Shown in pieces: positions 35,646 through 45,749 of a stretch of 64,000 nucleotides of DNA; position 1 is the first letter of the stretch; each line of letters opens with the position of its first letter. A program made the position numbers and the translations under genes. This stretch comes from Pseudonocardia halophobica (GTDB lineage: Bacteria > Actinomycetota > Actinomycetes > Mycobacteriales > Pseudonocardiaceae), in NCBI RefSeq assembly GCF_027922425.1, contig NZ_BSFQ01000006.1:172003-236002 (forward strand), in the 5' to 3' direction. Below the pieces are notes generated by a model. The model had not been told where the DNA came from. It saw only the letters and a list, made by a program, of their open reading frames with translations, and did not search any database.

Positions 35646-36916
35646 CAGCGGCTCGCCGAGGTTTCAGTTCTTAGCTGGGTTCCAAGCTGCCGGAACCGGG
35701 TTAGTGTAGCGGTCTGAGTAGCGAGCACTGATAGCTCGGCCAGCGCCATGGCTGCAAGGGCGCCTTCATACCCACCCAAATGTCCGCCGAGGACGATACC
35801 CGTGAGGCCTATAATCGAGCCAACCACCGCACTGATTGCGACTGATCCAACGCGATCCAGCTTCACAAGGACGAGTCCTCCAGTGGCGCGCGACATACAC
35901 GTAGCGGTAATAATAAGCGCCGAACTGCATACCGCGAAAAGCGTGGGGTGGATTGTCCCACTGAAAAGGAAAGAGTAGACCGAAGTGGCAAATACAACAA
36001 GCAAGACCCCAGCGGTTGCTCCTGCTGCCACATTGAGGAGAACGGTCTTGTATAGGCGGGACCTAGTCTGCCCCGGAGGTGCGAGGGCAACGTACGACTG
36101 CATACTATTGGGTAGTGCACTGAGGCCGTTCAGAAGAGTGCGCTGAACCCGATCGACCGCCGCGAAGATGGCGACAGATCCCGGTGCCACCAGCGCTACT
36201 AGTGTGGTTGGTAGGGCTATGTAGACAGCACTGGCGAGGCGGCCGCTCATAGCAGCCAGCTGCAATCGAAATATGCGACGAAAGTCGAACCTATCAATCG
36301 ATCTGAGATCAGCGAGTGTTAGGTGAGACCATACAAGACCGGCTGCAATAATATAGAGTGCGCTTACTGCCTGCATTATGGGGACGAAAACGAGCTTACC
36401 GCCGAGGCCGAGAATCAGCGCGCCACTAACCGAACCGAGTACCCGCGGAGCGACGTCATTGGCAAGCAGAAGTAGCGGCTTGTTCAGACCGATGTAGAGC
36501 CATGGGAAGCCCAATCCGCCAACGCTGGTCGCGACCGCCGCCATTAGACTTACGACGGGGTACGAGGGCGAAGCGATGAAGGCGACGAGAGCGGCCACAG
36601 TACCGACCAGAGGCATCACGATGCATCTAGTCGCTAGGCTGAGAGCGATGAGGTTGCTGGTGCGCGTACGATACTGGGCAGCCGCAGCCTGAGGGCCAGT
36701 CAACCCCCACCCCATCTCAATAACTGTCGCGGCAGCGCCGCCAACGGAGAACCCCACGGCAATTGCCGACCAGCCGCCTGATCCAAAGGCACTGGTAATG
36801 GCGGGGAGTGTCACCAGTGGGCTTACTGCGGCGATCGCCGGAGCGAGCGCGAACAACCCAAGTCTTCCTACGCGCTTGTAGGAGATGTGCCGCTTCACGC
36901 TCGTGTCACGGCTCAT
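35645..36916 (-). CDS. Wzx-like polysaccharide flippase
   Basis: 423 residues from the ATG at 36916, with AAGGAG seven bases upstream; a TTG further upstream is less likely. Twelve or more hydrophobic helices with the MATE/MVF-type beginning (LFALAPAIAAVSPLVTLPAITSAFG...). Basic loops such as RFDFRRIFRLQLAAMSGRLAS are typical of Wzx/RfbX flippases, which move lipid-linked repeat units to the outer leaflet. Sits between the polymerase and two glycosyltransferases. Low G+C block. Confidence 0.8.
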   Translation of the reverse strand: MSRDTSVKRHISYKRVGRLGLFALAPAIAAVSPLVTLPAITSAFGSGGWSAIAVGFSVGGAAATVIEMGWGLTGPQAAAAQYRTRTSNLIALSLATRCIVMPLVGTVAALVAFIASPSYPVVSLMAAVATSVGGLGFPWLYIGLNKPLLLLANDVAPRVLGSVSGALILGLGGKLVFVPIMQAVSALYIIAAGLVWSHLTLADLRSIDRFDFRRIFRLQLAAMSGRLASAVYIALPTTLVALVAPGSVAIFAAVDRVQRTLLNGLSALPNSMQSYVALAPPGQTRSRLYKTVLLNVAAGATAGVLLVVFATSVYSFLFSGTIHPTLFAVCSSALIITATCMSRATGGLVLVKLDRVGSVAISAVVGSIIGLTGIVLGGHLGGYEGALAAMALAELSVLATQTATLTRFRQLGTQLRTETSASR

Positions 36917-38042
36917 CAAGTGCTCCTTCAAGGCGTTGCATCAGCGCTGCGGCAAACATGGCATACCTTGAGTCGACATATTCTCGAAGTCGTATATGGC
37001 TTGCACTCGCTTCGCCGTCGTCAGGTACGGGCTCTATCATTGCAAGCGCTGAAGCTAACTCGTCAGAATTGCTCGCCTCAATCTGAACCAGTTGTCCCTC
37101 AGTAAGACTTGCAATCTCGCCGAGGGCATGAGAATTACGTGTTATGACTGTGCGGCCGCATGCCAGTCCCTGCCAAACCTTGTTGGCGATCACGGAAGCC
37201 GCTTTTCGTGAATCGCCAAAGATTCCCAAGACCACGTCATGCTCGCTTATAATTTCCGACAATTGATGCTCGGGCACGGGGTCGAGAAAGCTGACGTGTT
37301 CTGAGGCTGTGCCACGACGAAAGGCGCTCTCGATCTCGCCCCGTAGTTCGCCATCCCCGACCATCGTTAGAGCGAAGGTCTTACCCGTTCGAGCTAGGGT
37401 TTCCGCAGCTGCCATCACGGTAGAAAGTCCGTGCAGCGGGATGTAGTTCCCGTAGTACAAGATCTTTAGAGGATCACTGGCGGATCTAGCGCGCGGCCGA
37501 GGAACTGCCCAATCAGGTGCACCCACCGGAAGCGAGAAGACTCGTGCGCGTGAGGTCTGGGAACGTAGCTCCATAGCCCGGACTTCGGTATCGATAAGAA
37601 CATAGTCGGCAAAACGAACTGCGAGAGTATCGAACAGTCCATGCGCTCGTGCTTTTATGGATCGAGAAGAGAATCGTTGCCAGTCCTCGACGTTGGTCTC
37701 GTAAAGACCCACGAACCTATCAGTGATCACCGGAACCCGGCGGAAGCGGCCAATGATATAGCCGATCCACCAATACTGCACGTTGAACTCGGCGAGCACA
37801 ACCGCGCCGATATTGTTGGATCTGCGTAGACCAGCAATGAGCATCCGAACGCTTCGGCGAAGGTAGCCACCGTGCTGTTCAAGTTCCGTAGATTCGGAGT
37901 CGATGCCATAATTCTCGGAGAGGTATGAACGGATTCGGCGATTTCTCGGATAGGTGATGTCGTGGACGGCGAGGTAGAGCACGCGACGATGCAGGTTCGG
38001 GCTTGTGCGAGAAGCTCGGAGATAATTGAGAATTGCTCTCAT
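36906..38042 (-). CDS. GT4-family glycosyltransferase
   Basis: 378 residues, ATG at 38042 overlapping the preceding stop (ATGA). The GT4 C-terminal half is clear: LKILYYGNYIPLHGLSTVMAAA, FALTMVGDGELRGEI, VSFLDPVPEHQLSEIISEHDVVLGIFG and NKVWQGLACGRTVITRNS. Retaining transferase for the repeat unit; donor and acceptor not predictable. Its stop overlaps the RBS region of the flippase gene. Confidence 0.85.
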   Translation of the reverse strand: MRAILNYLRASRTSPNLHRRVLYLAVHDITYPRNRRIRSYLSENYGIDSESTELEQHGGYLRRSVRMLIAGLRRSNNIGAVVLAEFNVQYWWIGYIIGRFRRVPVITDRFVGLYETNVEDWQRFSSRSIKARAHGLFDTLAVRFADYVLIDTEVRAMELRSQTSRARVFSLPVGAPDWAVPRPRARSASDPLKILYYGNYIPLHGLSTVMAAAETLARTGKTFALTMVGDGELRGEIESAFRRGTASEHVSFLDPVPEHQLSEIISEHDVVLGIFGDSRKAASVIANKVWQGLACGRTVITRNSHALGEIASLTEGQLVQIEASNSDELASALAMIEPVPDDGEASASHIRLREYVDSRYAMFAAALMQRLEGALDEP

Positions 38043-39028
38043 CGCTTGTACTCCGTTACCCGTACCGCAGCAAGCTCTCTAAGCATTCCCCAGCCCCGAC
38101 ATGCACGGCGTATCGACCTGCCGGCACGGAATTGTGCTAGCGGCAGCCAGCTGACCGCCAACTCAGCTGAGCCGCCGAGGAGGCGTAAAATTCCGCCCAC
38201 GAACACTCGTGTTCTGCCTCGGAGGGACCAAGTGTCAGCGCGAAGTACGATTTGCGCAGCGTTGTTGCCTGTTCGTACGGCCCGACGAATAGCCCAGCGT
38301 GCAGTGCAGCGCGCTGCTGGGACGATTTCGATGACTTCGGCTGTCTTTGTCCAGACTATAGTCTCTCCAGACCGGATCAATCGACGTGTGAAATCAGTAT
38401 CGGATCCGCCCGTAATCCCGAGTGCTTCATCGAAGCGGGGTATCCCGCCCTTAGCGCGTAACAAGCGTAGATTCAACAGCAGGTTATTCGTCGCGGCATG
38501 AGGCATCGAGAAACCCTCGCTAAAGTCTGGAGATATGAAGAATCCCCCAGAGTGGACCCATCGTGGGGGAGGGTACTCGTAGACGTATCGAACAGGTCCT
38601 GCGACCCCGGCTTGTCCGCTCCTAGCTTGGGCCTCAACCATGTTAGAGAGCCAACCCGGCGAAGGGATCTCATCGTCATCTATGAACACGATATAGTCGA
38701 CGTCAATCGCGCTCTGGATGATGGCGTTCCTCGCGGCTGCTATCCCAGGCGTTGAGACCTGCAGGTACCGAATTCGAAGTAGGCTAGAGAGTCGATCGAT
38801 TGTGGCGCGGGCGCTTTCTAGTGGATCGTTGTCAGCAACCACCACTTCGAACGGATTTGCAGAGATCTGCGACGCAAGCGCTGAAAGCAGCCACTCCAGG
38901 CCGTCTGGTCGCCTGTATGTTGCTATGCCGACCGCCACTCGGGCGTGCCAAGTGTCTGGAAGTTGGCAAGCATCGTGTGCGGCAGTTTCTTTTGGTGAAC
39001 TGTTCATAGAGTAGCGGGGAGCGGTCAT
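38039..39028 (-). CDS. GT2-family glycosyltransferase
   Basis: 329 residues. GT-A fold: VAVGIATYRRPDGLEWLLSA, FEVVVADNDPLES, DYIVFIDDDEIPSPGWL (DxD-type metal site DDDE) and GGSDTDFTRRLIRSG. The C-terminal ~80 residues contain a hydrophobic/basic amphipathic region probably touching the membrane. Inverting transferase. Start overlaps the stop of the tyrosine-kinase gene. Confidence 0.88.
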   Translation of the reverse strand: MTAPRYSMNSSPKETAAHDACQLPDTWHARVAVGIATYRRPDGLEWLLSALASQISANPFEVVVADNDPLESARATIDRLSSLLRIRYLQVSTPGIAAARNAIIQSAIDVDYIVFIDDDEIPSPGWLSNMVEAQARSGQAGVAGPVRYVYEYPPPRWVHSGGFFISPDFSEGFSMPHAATNNLLLNLRLLRAKGGIPRFDEALGITGGSDTDFTRRLIRSGETIVWTKTAEVIEIVPAARCTARWAIRRAVRTGNNAAQIVLRADTWSLRGRTRVFVGGILRLLGGSAELAVSWLPLAQFRAGRSIRRACRGWGMLRELAAVRVTEYKR

Positions 39029-40410
39029 CGCTGCTGGTTATGTTTAGCGATTTTGGACGGTTCGGTCTGGTAGTAGGTGCCGCCGTAGTAGCCGCTTTTG
39101 TCTCCGATTCGTTGCACCATCGTAAATACAGTCCCCGTTATTATCGCCTTGGCGCTGTGGAGGCGATCGACCGATCCACGCAGCTGGCCGATCGATGTCT
39201 GTTTTTCGCTCACGACGAGGATCACTCCGTCGACCGCAGAACTCAGAGCAGCTGCGTCGGTTACTGGAAGGATCGGTGGCGTGTCAATGAGAATATTTCT
39301 ATAGCGAGGCCGTAGATCTGCGATTAGCTTCTTTGCCGCGTTTGATCCAAGCAGTTCGCTAGGGTTTGGTGGAAGCTGGCCGCTGGCGAGAACGTCAAGT
39401 TGTCCGCGCCAATTCTGGATGGCCTGGCTCGGATGGGTCTGCCCCGTAAGCACCGTTGTCATGCCGATGCTGCCCTCGAGGCCAAACAGCTCGGCAAGCT
39501 TGGGCCTACGCAGGTCTGCCTCAATTAGTAGAGTGGGCTCGCCTGTGGCAGCGAGAGCAAGTCCTAGGTTGGCCGTCAGAGTGCTCTTGCCTTCGGCAGG
39601 AAGGCTGCTGGTAACTGCGAAGACTCGGTTCTCTTGGTCGATGTCGACGAACTGTAGATTGGTTCGGACGTGCCTGAATGCTTCGGCAGCTCGTCCTCTC
39701 GGATTTGTGCTTATCGGAAGAGGGCTGGTCTCGATCGTCGGTTCGAAGGCTATAGAGCCGAGATTCGGCGCGCTAGTTGCGCTCACAATGGTATCAGTGT
39801 CTCGGATGGCGGTATCAAGGGAGTTGCGCACGACGACGATCGCAGCGCCGATAATGAGTCCACCAAGAGCGCCGAATGTTGCCAGCGAGGGCATGCTCGG
39901 CGAGGAGGGGTCGGTTGGAACCGGAGCGGGCTGGACAAGCCTGACTTGCACGGCTGGGACGCCGGCGTTCAACGGGCGCTCGAGGTCTGCTACGAGCTCA
40001 GTCATCACGTCGGCGACAGTATCGGCGAGTTGGGCCGAGGTGTTGGGGTTTGGGTCGCTCGCCTGGATGTCGATGAGCACCGAGTTGAGGGCACTTGACG
40101 CGGCGAGGTGCGAGGCGATCTGAGCGTGCGTCTGTGGAAGGTTGAGGCGGCGCTTAACCTCTGTGGTTACGCGCGGACTTGTCACTAATTCCACGTATGA
40201 GGTGACACGCTGCTGAGAGAGCTGCGCTCCTTGGAACGCCCCTTGAGGGGTATCACCGCTTTGGGCGCTTACGTAAAGCGTTGCCGTCGCTGTGTAGGCA
40301 GCGGGTCGGACTGCATGAACTCCAATACCTGCGGCTATCCCCAGTGCGATTGCGATCAGAAGTAGCACCCAATTGCCGCGGATTAGGAGAAGAACCTGTC
40401 GGATCGTCAT
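39025..40410 (-). CDS. Wzc/CpsD-type polysaccharide co-polymerase and tyrosine autokinase
   Basis: 461 residues, ATG at 40410. Wzz-like N-terminal part: TM1 (WVLLLIAIALGIAAGIGVHA), an extracytoplasmic segment with PAPVPTDPSSPS, and TM2 (LATFGALGGLIIGAAIVVV). BY-kinase ~210-440: Walker A SSLPAEGKSTLTAN, Walker A' LLIEADLRRPKL, Walker B NILIDTPPILPVTD. The C-terminus has a tyrosine cluster (SGYYGGTYYQTE), the usual autophosphorylation site. It controls chain length and polymerisation with Wzy. First gene of the low-G+C minus-strand block. Confidence 0.92.
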   Translation of the reverse strand: MTIRQVLLLIRGNWVLLLIAIALGIAAGIGVHAVRPAAYTATATLYVSAQSGDTPQGAFQGAQLSQQRVTSYVELVTSPRVTTEVKRRLNLPQTHAQIASHLAASSALNSVLIDIQASDPNPNTSAQLADTVADVMTELVADLERPLNAGVPAVQVRLVQPAPVPTDPSSPSMPSLATFGALGGLIIGAAIVVVRNSLDTAIRDTDTIVSATSAPNLGSIAFEPTIETSPLPISTNPRGRAAEAFRHVRTNLQFVDIDQENRVFAVTSSLPAEGKSTLTANLGLALAATGEPTLLIEADLRRPKLAELFGLEGSIGMTTVLTGQTHPSQAIQNWRGQLDVLASGQLPPNPSELLGSNAAKKLIADLRPRYRNILIDTPPILPVTDAAALSSAVDGVILVVSEKQTSIGQLRGSVDRLHSAKAIITGTVFTMVQRIGDKSGYYGGTYYQTEPSKIAKHNQQR

Positions 40411-40502
40411 AATGAGTTTCTGTTCCCGTCACCACTGGTTCGTGCCGCGATGCGCTATCAGATTCGTGTCGGGCGACTGTGGCCTGCGCGCTCGACGGTG
40501 GC

Positions 40503-41399
40503 TCATGCGTGTGCGAACGCGTCCGAGGAAGCTACAGACATCACGTACTGCCCGTAGCGGGACTTCGCCATACGTTCGCCGAGGGAGTAGCACCTTGCCG
40601 AGTCGATGAATCCCATGCGTAGCGCGACTTCCTCGATGCAGGCAATGCGGACACCTTGCCGGTGCTCAAGCACTTGGACGTACTGGCTGGCCTCAAGCAG
40701 CGAGTCGTGAAGTCCGGTATCGAGCCAAGCGAATCCACGGCCCAGGTCGACGAGGCGTGCGGTTCCCTGACTGAGATAGGTCCTGTTTATGTCCGTTATC
40801 TCTAGCTCGCCGCGAGCTGACGGCTTGAGTGACCTAGCGATTTCTACAACCTGGGCGTCGTAGAGATAAAGGCCGGTTACCGCCCGGTCGGAGCGTGGCT
40901 TGAGTGGCTTCTCCTCGATTGATATGAGGCGTCCGTTGTCGTCTGCCTCACCTACGCCGTACCGTTCGGGGTCTCTGACGGGATATCCGAACAGGACGCA
41001 GCCATCTGCACCACTACGCAAGCCTTCAATGCTTGCTGCGAGGCGGCTACTGAAGCCAGGACCGTGGAAGATGTTGTCGCCCAGGACGAGAGCGGAAGGA
41101 TTGTCGCCGACGTGGTCGGCTCCGATGATGAATGCTTGGGCTAGGCCATCCGGCGACGGCTGCTCCGCGTAGGAGAGCTGCAGGCCGAGCTCCGAGCCAT
41201 CTCCAAGGAGCCGGCGGAAGCCGGGGAGATCGTCCGGGGTACTGATGATCAGAATCTCGCGTATGCCGGCGAGCATGAGAGTCGACAATGGGTAGTAGAT
41301 CATCGGCTTGTCGTAGACCGGCAGCAGCTGCTTCGACACCGCGCGAGTGATCGGGTACAGGCGAGTGCCGGAGCCCCCGGCCAGGATGATGCCCTTCAT
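40503..41399 (-). CDS. rmlA: glucose-1-phosphate thymidylyltransferase
   Basis: 298 residues from the ATG at 41399; the longer frame upstream is the 3' end of rml[21 protein letters not shown] is the nucleotide-binding signature, with [31 protein letters not shown] (metal-binding Asp) and [15 protein letters not shown]. Makes dTDP-glucose from glucose-1-phosphate and dTTP, first step to dTDP-rhamnose. Overlaps rmlC by 4 bp (ATGA). Confidence 0.95.
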   Translation of the reverse strand: MKGIILAGGSGTRLYPITRAVSKQLLPVYDKPMIYYPLSTLMLAGIREILIISTPDDLPGFRRLLGDGSELGLQLSYAEQPSPDGLAQAFIIGADHVGDNPSALVLGDNIFHGPGFSSRLAASIEGLRSGADGCVLFGYPVRDPERYGVGEADDNGRLISIEEKPLKPRSDRAVTGLYLYDAQVVEIARSLKPSARGELEITDINRTYLSQGTARLVDLGRGFAWLDTGLHDSLLEASQYVQVLEHRQGVRIACIEEVALRMGFIDSARCYSLGERMAKSRYGQYVMSVASSDAFAHA

Positions 41400-42004
41400 C
41401 GCTGTCCTTCCCGCTGCGAGCGGTAGAGCTCCTGGCAGGCGTCCCACGAGGGGAGGAGGCCGGTCTCGCGGGCCTTGGCCAGCGTCGGTGCCTGGGTGTC
41501 CTTCTCGGAGAGGACTTGGGGGAGTCCCTTCGGCCACGGGATGCCGAGCTCGGGGTCGAGCGGTGAGATCCCGTGCTCACTGCCGGGGTTGTAGCCCGTC
41601 GAGCAGAGGTAGGTCATCGTCGTGTCGTCCTCGAGGGCGACGAAGGCGTGGCCGAGCCCCTCCGCGAGGTAGACAGACCGGCCGCTCGTCGGGTCCATCT
41701 CCACCGTCTCGACAACGCCGAAGGCCGGGGAGCCCACACGGATGTCGACGATGACGTCGACGAGGGACCCGCGGGCGCACGAGACGTACTTGGCCTGGCC
41801 GGGCGGCACATCCGAAAAATGCACACCGCGGATCACGCCGCGAGCGGAGATGCTCTGGTTGACCTGCCCGAGAACCAGGTCGAAGCCGAGCGCCTCGCGG
41901 AACGCAGCGACCTGGAAGGGCGCCGCGAACTGGCCGCGGTTGTCGGGGAAGACCGGGGGCTCGAAGACCCAGGCCCCGGGGATGCCGAGCTCGTAAGCCT
42001 TCAT
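41396..42004 (-). CDS. rmlC: dTDP-4-dehydrorhamnose 3,5-epimerase
   Basis: 202 residues from the ATG at 42004. Cupin fold with conserved [35 protein letters not shown] (catalytic His), [14 protein letters not shown] and [17 protein letters not shown]. Third-step enzyme of dTDP-L-rhamnose synthesis. Coupled to rmlA and rmlB through ATGA overlaps. Confidence 0.95.
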   Translation of the reverse strand: MKAYELGIPGAWVFEPPVFPDNRGQFAAPFQVAAFREALGFDLVLGQVNQSISARGVIRGVHFSDVPPGQAKYVSCARGSLVDVIVDIRVGSPAFGVVETVEMDPTSGRSVYLAEGLGHAFVALEDDTTMTYLCSTGYNPGSEHGISPLDPELGIPWPKGLPQVLSEKDTQAPTLAKARETGLLPSWDACQELYRSQREGQR

Positions 42005-42990
42005 CGCGCCACCGCGCTTCCGGCCTTGAGCGGCTCCCACCAGTCGCGACGGGTGCGGTACCAGTCCACGAGGTCGACGAGGCCCTCGGCGATCGAGACC
42101 TGCGGCGAGTAGCCGAGCTCGTCGGCGATCTTCGACCAGTCGACGGAGTAGCGGCGATCGTGACCCTTGCGGTCGGCGACCGGTTCGATCATCGACTCGT
42201 CGGCCCCCACCGCGGCGAGGAGGCGGTACGTGAGGTCCCGATTTGTCATCTCCGTGCCGCCGCCGATGTTGTAGAGCTCGCCGGGCCGGCCGCCCTCGAC
42301 GACCAGCTGGATGCCGCGGCAGTGATCGTCGACGTGGAGCCAGTCCCGCACGTTCAGCCCGTCCCCGTAGAGCGGGACCTTCTTGCCATCGAGCAGGTTG
42401 GTGACGAACAGCGGGATGACCTTCTCCGGGAACTGGTGGCGCCCGTAGTTGTTCGAGCACCGGGTGATGCACACCGGCAGGCCGTGCGTCCGGTGGTAGG
42501 CGCGGGCGAGGAGATCCGACGACGCCTTCGACGCGGAGTACGGCGAGTTCGGCTGGAGGGGATGGTCCTCAGGCCAGGAGCCTTCGTCGATCGAGCCGTA
42601 GACCTCGTCGGTCGACACGTGAACGAACTTCCCCACGCCCGCGTCGAGAGCGGCCTGCAGGAGGACCTGGGTGCCGACCACGTTCGTCGAGACGAAGTCG
42701 GCGGCGCCGGTGATCGAGCGATCGACATGGGACTCCGCGGCGAAGTGCACCACGACGTCGGTGCCGCGCATCGTCTCGGAGACGAGAGCCGCGTCCCGGA
42801 TGTCGCCTTCCACGAACCGAAGGCGAGGAGACTCCGCGACCTCGGACAAGTTGGTCATCGTCCCTGCGTACGTCAGGGCGTCGAGGACGACGATCTCAGC
42901 AGACTCGACGGCGGGGTAGGCGCCGGTCAAGGCGTGACGGACGTAGTTGGAGCCGATGAAGCCGGCTCCACCGGTGACCAGGATCCGCAT
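42001..42990 (-). CDS. rmlB: dTDP-glucose 4,6-dehydratase
   Basis: 329 residues from the ATG at 42990 (MRILVTGGAGFIGSNYVRHA). Extended SDR: GGAGFIGS NAD-binding loop, HFAAESHVDRSI, STDEVYGSI (active-site Thr-Asp-Glu), YSASKASSD (YxxxK) and RCSNNYGRHQFPEKVIPL. Converts dTDP-glucose to the 4-keto-6-deoxy sugar. No rmlD gene follows in this window. Confidence 0.95.
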   Translation of the reverse strand: MRILVTGGAGFIGSNYVRHALTGAYPAVESAEIVVLDALTYAGTMTNLSEVAESPRLRFVEGDIRDAALVSETMRGTDVVVHFAAESHVDRSITGAADFVSTNVVGTQVLLQAALDAGVGKFVHVSTDEVYGSIDEGSWPEDHPLQPNSPYSASKASSDLLARAYHRTHGLPVCITRCSNNYGRHQFPEKVIPLFVTNLLDGKKVPLYGDGLNVRDWLHVDDHCRGIQLVVEGGRPGELYNIGGGTEMTNRDLTYRLLAAVGADESMIEPVADRKGHDRRYSVDWSKIADELGYSPQVSIAEGLVDLVDWYRTRRDWWEPLKAGSAVAR

Positions 42991-42998
42991 GTCTTCTC

Positions 42999-44120
42999 TC
43001 AGATTCGGGTGCGGTGACGTCGGGAACGGGTGCGGTTCAGGAGATCGACGCAAAGCTGCTCGTACTCGAGTGCGACGTCGTCCCAGCCGTAAGCCTCTGC
43101 CGCGCGCTCGCGCGCACCGACGCCGTTGGCCTCGGCCGCCGGAAGGTCGGCTTCGGTCGCGTCGATGCGCTCGGCCAGCTGCTGGGGACGCGCGAAGAAG
43201 CTGCCGTACGCGCCGAGGACCTCTCGGTTGAAGTTGACGTCCCAGGCGATGACGTTGGCGCCGGCTCCCATCGCACGCAGGAGCGAGGGGTTCGTGCCCC
43301 CTACGGAGTGGCCGTGGAGGTAGCTCGCGGCGCCGGCGTAGAGCGCGTCGAGCAGGTCCTGATCCCAGACACCGCCGACGAGCCTGACCCGCGCATCCGT
43401 CGCGGCGAGTTCCCGGATGCGGCGTTGGTGGTCACTCGGATACGGGACGGAGCCGACCACGACGAGCGGCTTGGTGGCCTTGCTCTGCAGGTAGCCCTCG
43501 ATGATGACGTCGACGTGGTTCTCGGGCTCGAGGCGCGCGACGACCAGGTGGTAACCGCGGGCGTCGAGCTCAAGTTCGCGCAGCCGCGCGAAATCGCAGT
43601 GCTCCTGAATGGGAGCGCCGTAGGGGATGAAAATGCTCTGCGCCCCATAGCGCTCGCGGTAGTAGTCCTGAATCCCGACGGCGTCCGCGATGAGTTCGTC
43701 GGCGAGTGCCACGGAAAGTTGTTCGTTCGCGAGGTAGTAGCGGCGGCCGTTGGGGCCCCACTTCGCCCGCTTCCATTCCAGACCGTCGACGTGGACAGCG
43801 ACGGGAATCCGTGCGGCTCTGATCACCGGCAGGAGCGGAGCGTTGGCGGCATTGAAGACCAGAGCGACGTCCGCTCGATGGCGGAGCAGGTGTGCGACCG
43901 AGAGCGCTGTGTGACTCAACGTCTCGGTGACGGGGTGCTTCATCGCCGGGAGCCGGACGCGGTGCATCCCCAGGTACTCGGCTGAGTCGTCGTCCCCCCG
44001 GCAGTACACGCGCACCTCGTGGCCCGCCTTGACCAGGCGGAGCCCGATCTCCTCGACCGCGGTCTCGAAGCCGCCGTACCGCGCGGGAACGCCGCGGGTG
44101 CCGATCATGGCGATGCGCAA
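42999..44120 (-). CDS. GT4-family glycosyltransferase (DUF1972-type, rhamnosyltransferase-like)
   Basis: 373 residues, ATG at 44120. The N-terminus MRIAMIGTRGVPARYGGFETAVEEI is characteristic of the DUF1972 GT4 group. C-terminal half: YHLVVARLEPENHVDVIIEGY, VVVGSVPYPSDHQRRI, HGHSVGGTNPSLLRAMGAGA. Homologues include rhamnosyltransferases next to rml genes; adjacency to rmlB supports rhamnose transfer but is not proof. 9 bp separate it from rmlB. Confidence 0.85.
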   Translation of the reverse strand: MRIAMIGTRGVPARYGGFETAVEEIGLRLVKAGHEVRVYCRGDDDSAEYLGMHRVRLPAMKHPVTETLSHTALSVAHLLRHRADVALVFNAANAPLLPVIRAARIPVAVHVDGLEWKRAKWGPNGRRYYLANEQLSVALADELIADAVGIQDYYRERYGAQSIFIPYGAPIQEHCDFARLRELELDARGYHLVVARLEPENHVDVIIEGYLQSKATKPLVVVGSVPYPSDHQRRIRELAATDARVRLVGGVWDQDLLDALYAGAASYLHGHSVGGTNPSLLRAMGAGANVIAWDVNFNREVLGAYGSFFARPQQLAERIDATEADLPAAEANGVGARERAAEAYGWDDVALEYEQLCVDLLNRTRSRRHRTRI

Positions 44121-44485
44121 GGGGAGACTCCAAGAACAGGTGGGGAGCGTGCTGAAGAGACAGGTCTCGACGTCGTCGGCGGACCTTCGCTGGGGAGCAT
44201 CGGGTCCGTCGGCCGCTCGGGCGCGGGTGTTACAAGGTGTGCGTGAGCATCACACGGCAGTAGCCACGCACTCCGAACACCTCCGTGTCGTCCATCGCCA
44301 CGAACAGGCTGCCAGGTGACGGATGATACACATGCTTCAGTCCGAATGCAGTACGAGCGAGTGGCGTTCGACGTAGTCACGAGATGCGCTGTGACGCGCG
44401 GTGTGGGAATTCTCGCTCTAGGCTGCGCGCGCCGGCAGTCGAAGGTGAGCGATAGTCCGGGTGAAGTGCGCGCGAGAGGAACTGG
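44121..44485. promoter_or_regulatory. divergent region upstream of rml-linked GT and ugd
   Basis: 365 bp between divergent starts, no convincing gene. It should carry promoters for the minus-strand GT/rml unit and for ugd. GAGAGGAACTGG before the ugd ATG is a plausible ribosome-binding sequence. Confidence 0.45.
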
Positions 44486-44831
44486 ATGAAGCTATCGGTG
44501 ATCGGCTGCGGCTACCTGGGCGCCGTCCATGCAGCGTCCATGGCCGAGCTCGGACACGAGGTGGTCGGCGTCGACGTCGACGCCTCCAAGATCGGGCTGT
44601 GGCGACGGGCCGCGCGCCGTTCTTCGAGCCCGAGTTCGAGGAGTTGCTCACCACGTCGCTCGGCTCGGGGCGGCTGCGGTTCAGTTCCGACCTGGCGGAG
44701 GCGGCGGGGTGCCAGATCCACTTCGTCTGTGTCGGGACGCCACAGAAGCGCGGCGAGTACGCGGCGGACCTGCAGTACGTGGAGGTCGCGGTCGAGTGGG
44801 CCTTGACCCCGGATAGTGGACACGGGCTGGA

Positions 44832-45749
44832 TTACGCGACTTCCGGGACGGTAGCGGCGTAGCTCGCCTCGTAGGTGTTCGGGGTCTGGTAGCGGCAGTA
44901 GGAGTGGCGGCGTCGGGTGTTGTAGCGGGTCAGCCACCGGTACAGCTCGCGGCGGCAGGTCGTCTCGTCGGGCCAGAACGCGTTGTCCTGCAGCACTTCT
45001 CGTTTCAGGGTGGCGTTTAACGACTCGGCGAGGGCGTTGTCGGCGCTGGACCCGACCGCGCCCATCAACCGCCGGACGTCGAGTCGGTCGCAGAGCTCGG
45101 CGTAGACGCGGCTGGTGTAGACCGAGCCGTGGTCGGAGTGGAAGATCGCCCCGGCCACGCTGCCGCGGTCCGCGGCTGCGGCGAGCAGGGCGTCGGCGAC
45201 GAGGTCGGTGCGCATGTGGTCGGCGATCGCCCACCCGGCCAACCTGCGGGAGTAGCAGTCGATCACGGTGGCCAGGTAGAGGTTCCGCCCGTCGGCCAGG
45301 GGCAGGTAGGTGATGTCGCCGACGTAGACGGTGTTCGGAGCCTGCGCGGTGAAGTCGCGTCCGAGCAGGTCGGGCACCGTCGTGTCGGCGGGCTCGGGGA
45401 TGGTGGTGCGCACCCGGCGGCGCCTGCGATAGCCCGCGATGCCGTGCTCGCGCATGACCCGTCCGATCCGCTTGTGGTTCACCCGCTCAGCCGGCTCGAC
45501 GCCGTCGTTGAGTTCGGCGGTGATCCGCGGCCGCCCGCACGTGCGGTCGCCGTCATGCACGGCGCGGATCCGCTCGGCCAAGGCGGTATCGGCCGCGGTG
45601 CGTGCGGCGCGAGTCGGGGCGGCGGCGAGCCAGGCGTAGAAGGAGGAGCGTCGCACGTCGAGCAGTGCGCAGAGCCGCTTCACCGTCCAGCCCGGGCGCG
45701 GGCTGGAGGTCGTGTCGGAGTGGTCGGCGACGAACTGGAAGCGGGTCAC
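44832..45749 (-). CDS. IS3-family transposase OrfB
   Basis: 305 residues. HTH_21-type region (RTCGRPRITAELNDG), then the integrase core with VYVGDITYLPL (D), FHSDHGSVYTSR (D) and NALAESLNATLKRE (E). Its GTG start overlaps the OrfA stop (GTGA), so translational coupling or frameshifting produces it. All catalytic residues are present. Confidence 0.94.
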   Translation of the reverse strand: MTRFQFVADHSDTTSSPRPGWTVKRLCALLDVRRSSFYAWLAAAPTRAARTAADTALAERIRAVHDGDRTCGRPRITAELNDGVEPAERVNHKRIGRVMREHGIAGYRRRRRVRTTIPEPADTTVPDLLGRDFTAQAPNTVYVGDITYLPLADGRNLYLATVIDCYSRRLAGWAIADHMRTDLVADALLAAAADRGSVAGAIFHSDHGSVYTSRVYAELCDRLDVRRLMGAVGSSADNALAESLNATLKREVLQDNAFWPDETTCRRELYRWLTRYNTRRRHSYCRYQTPNTYEASYAATVPEVA

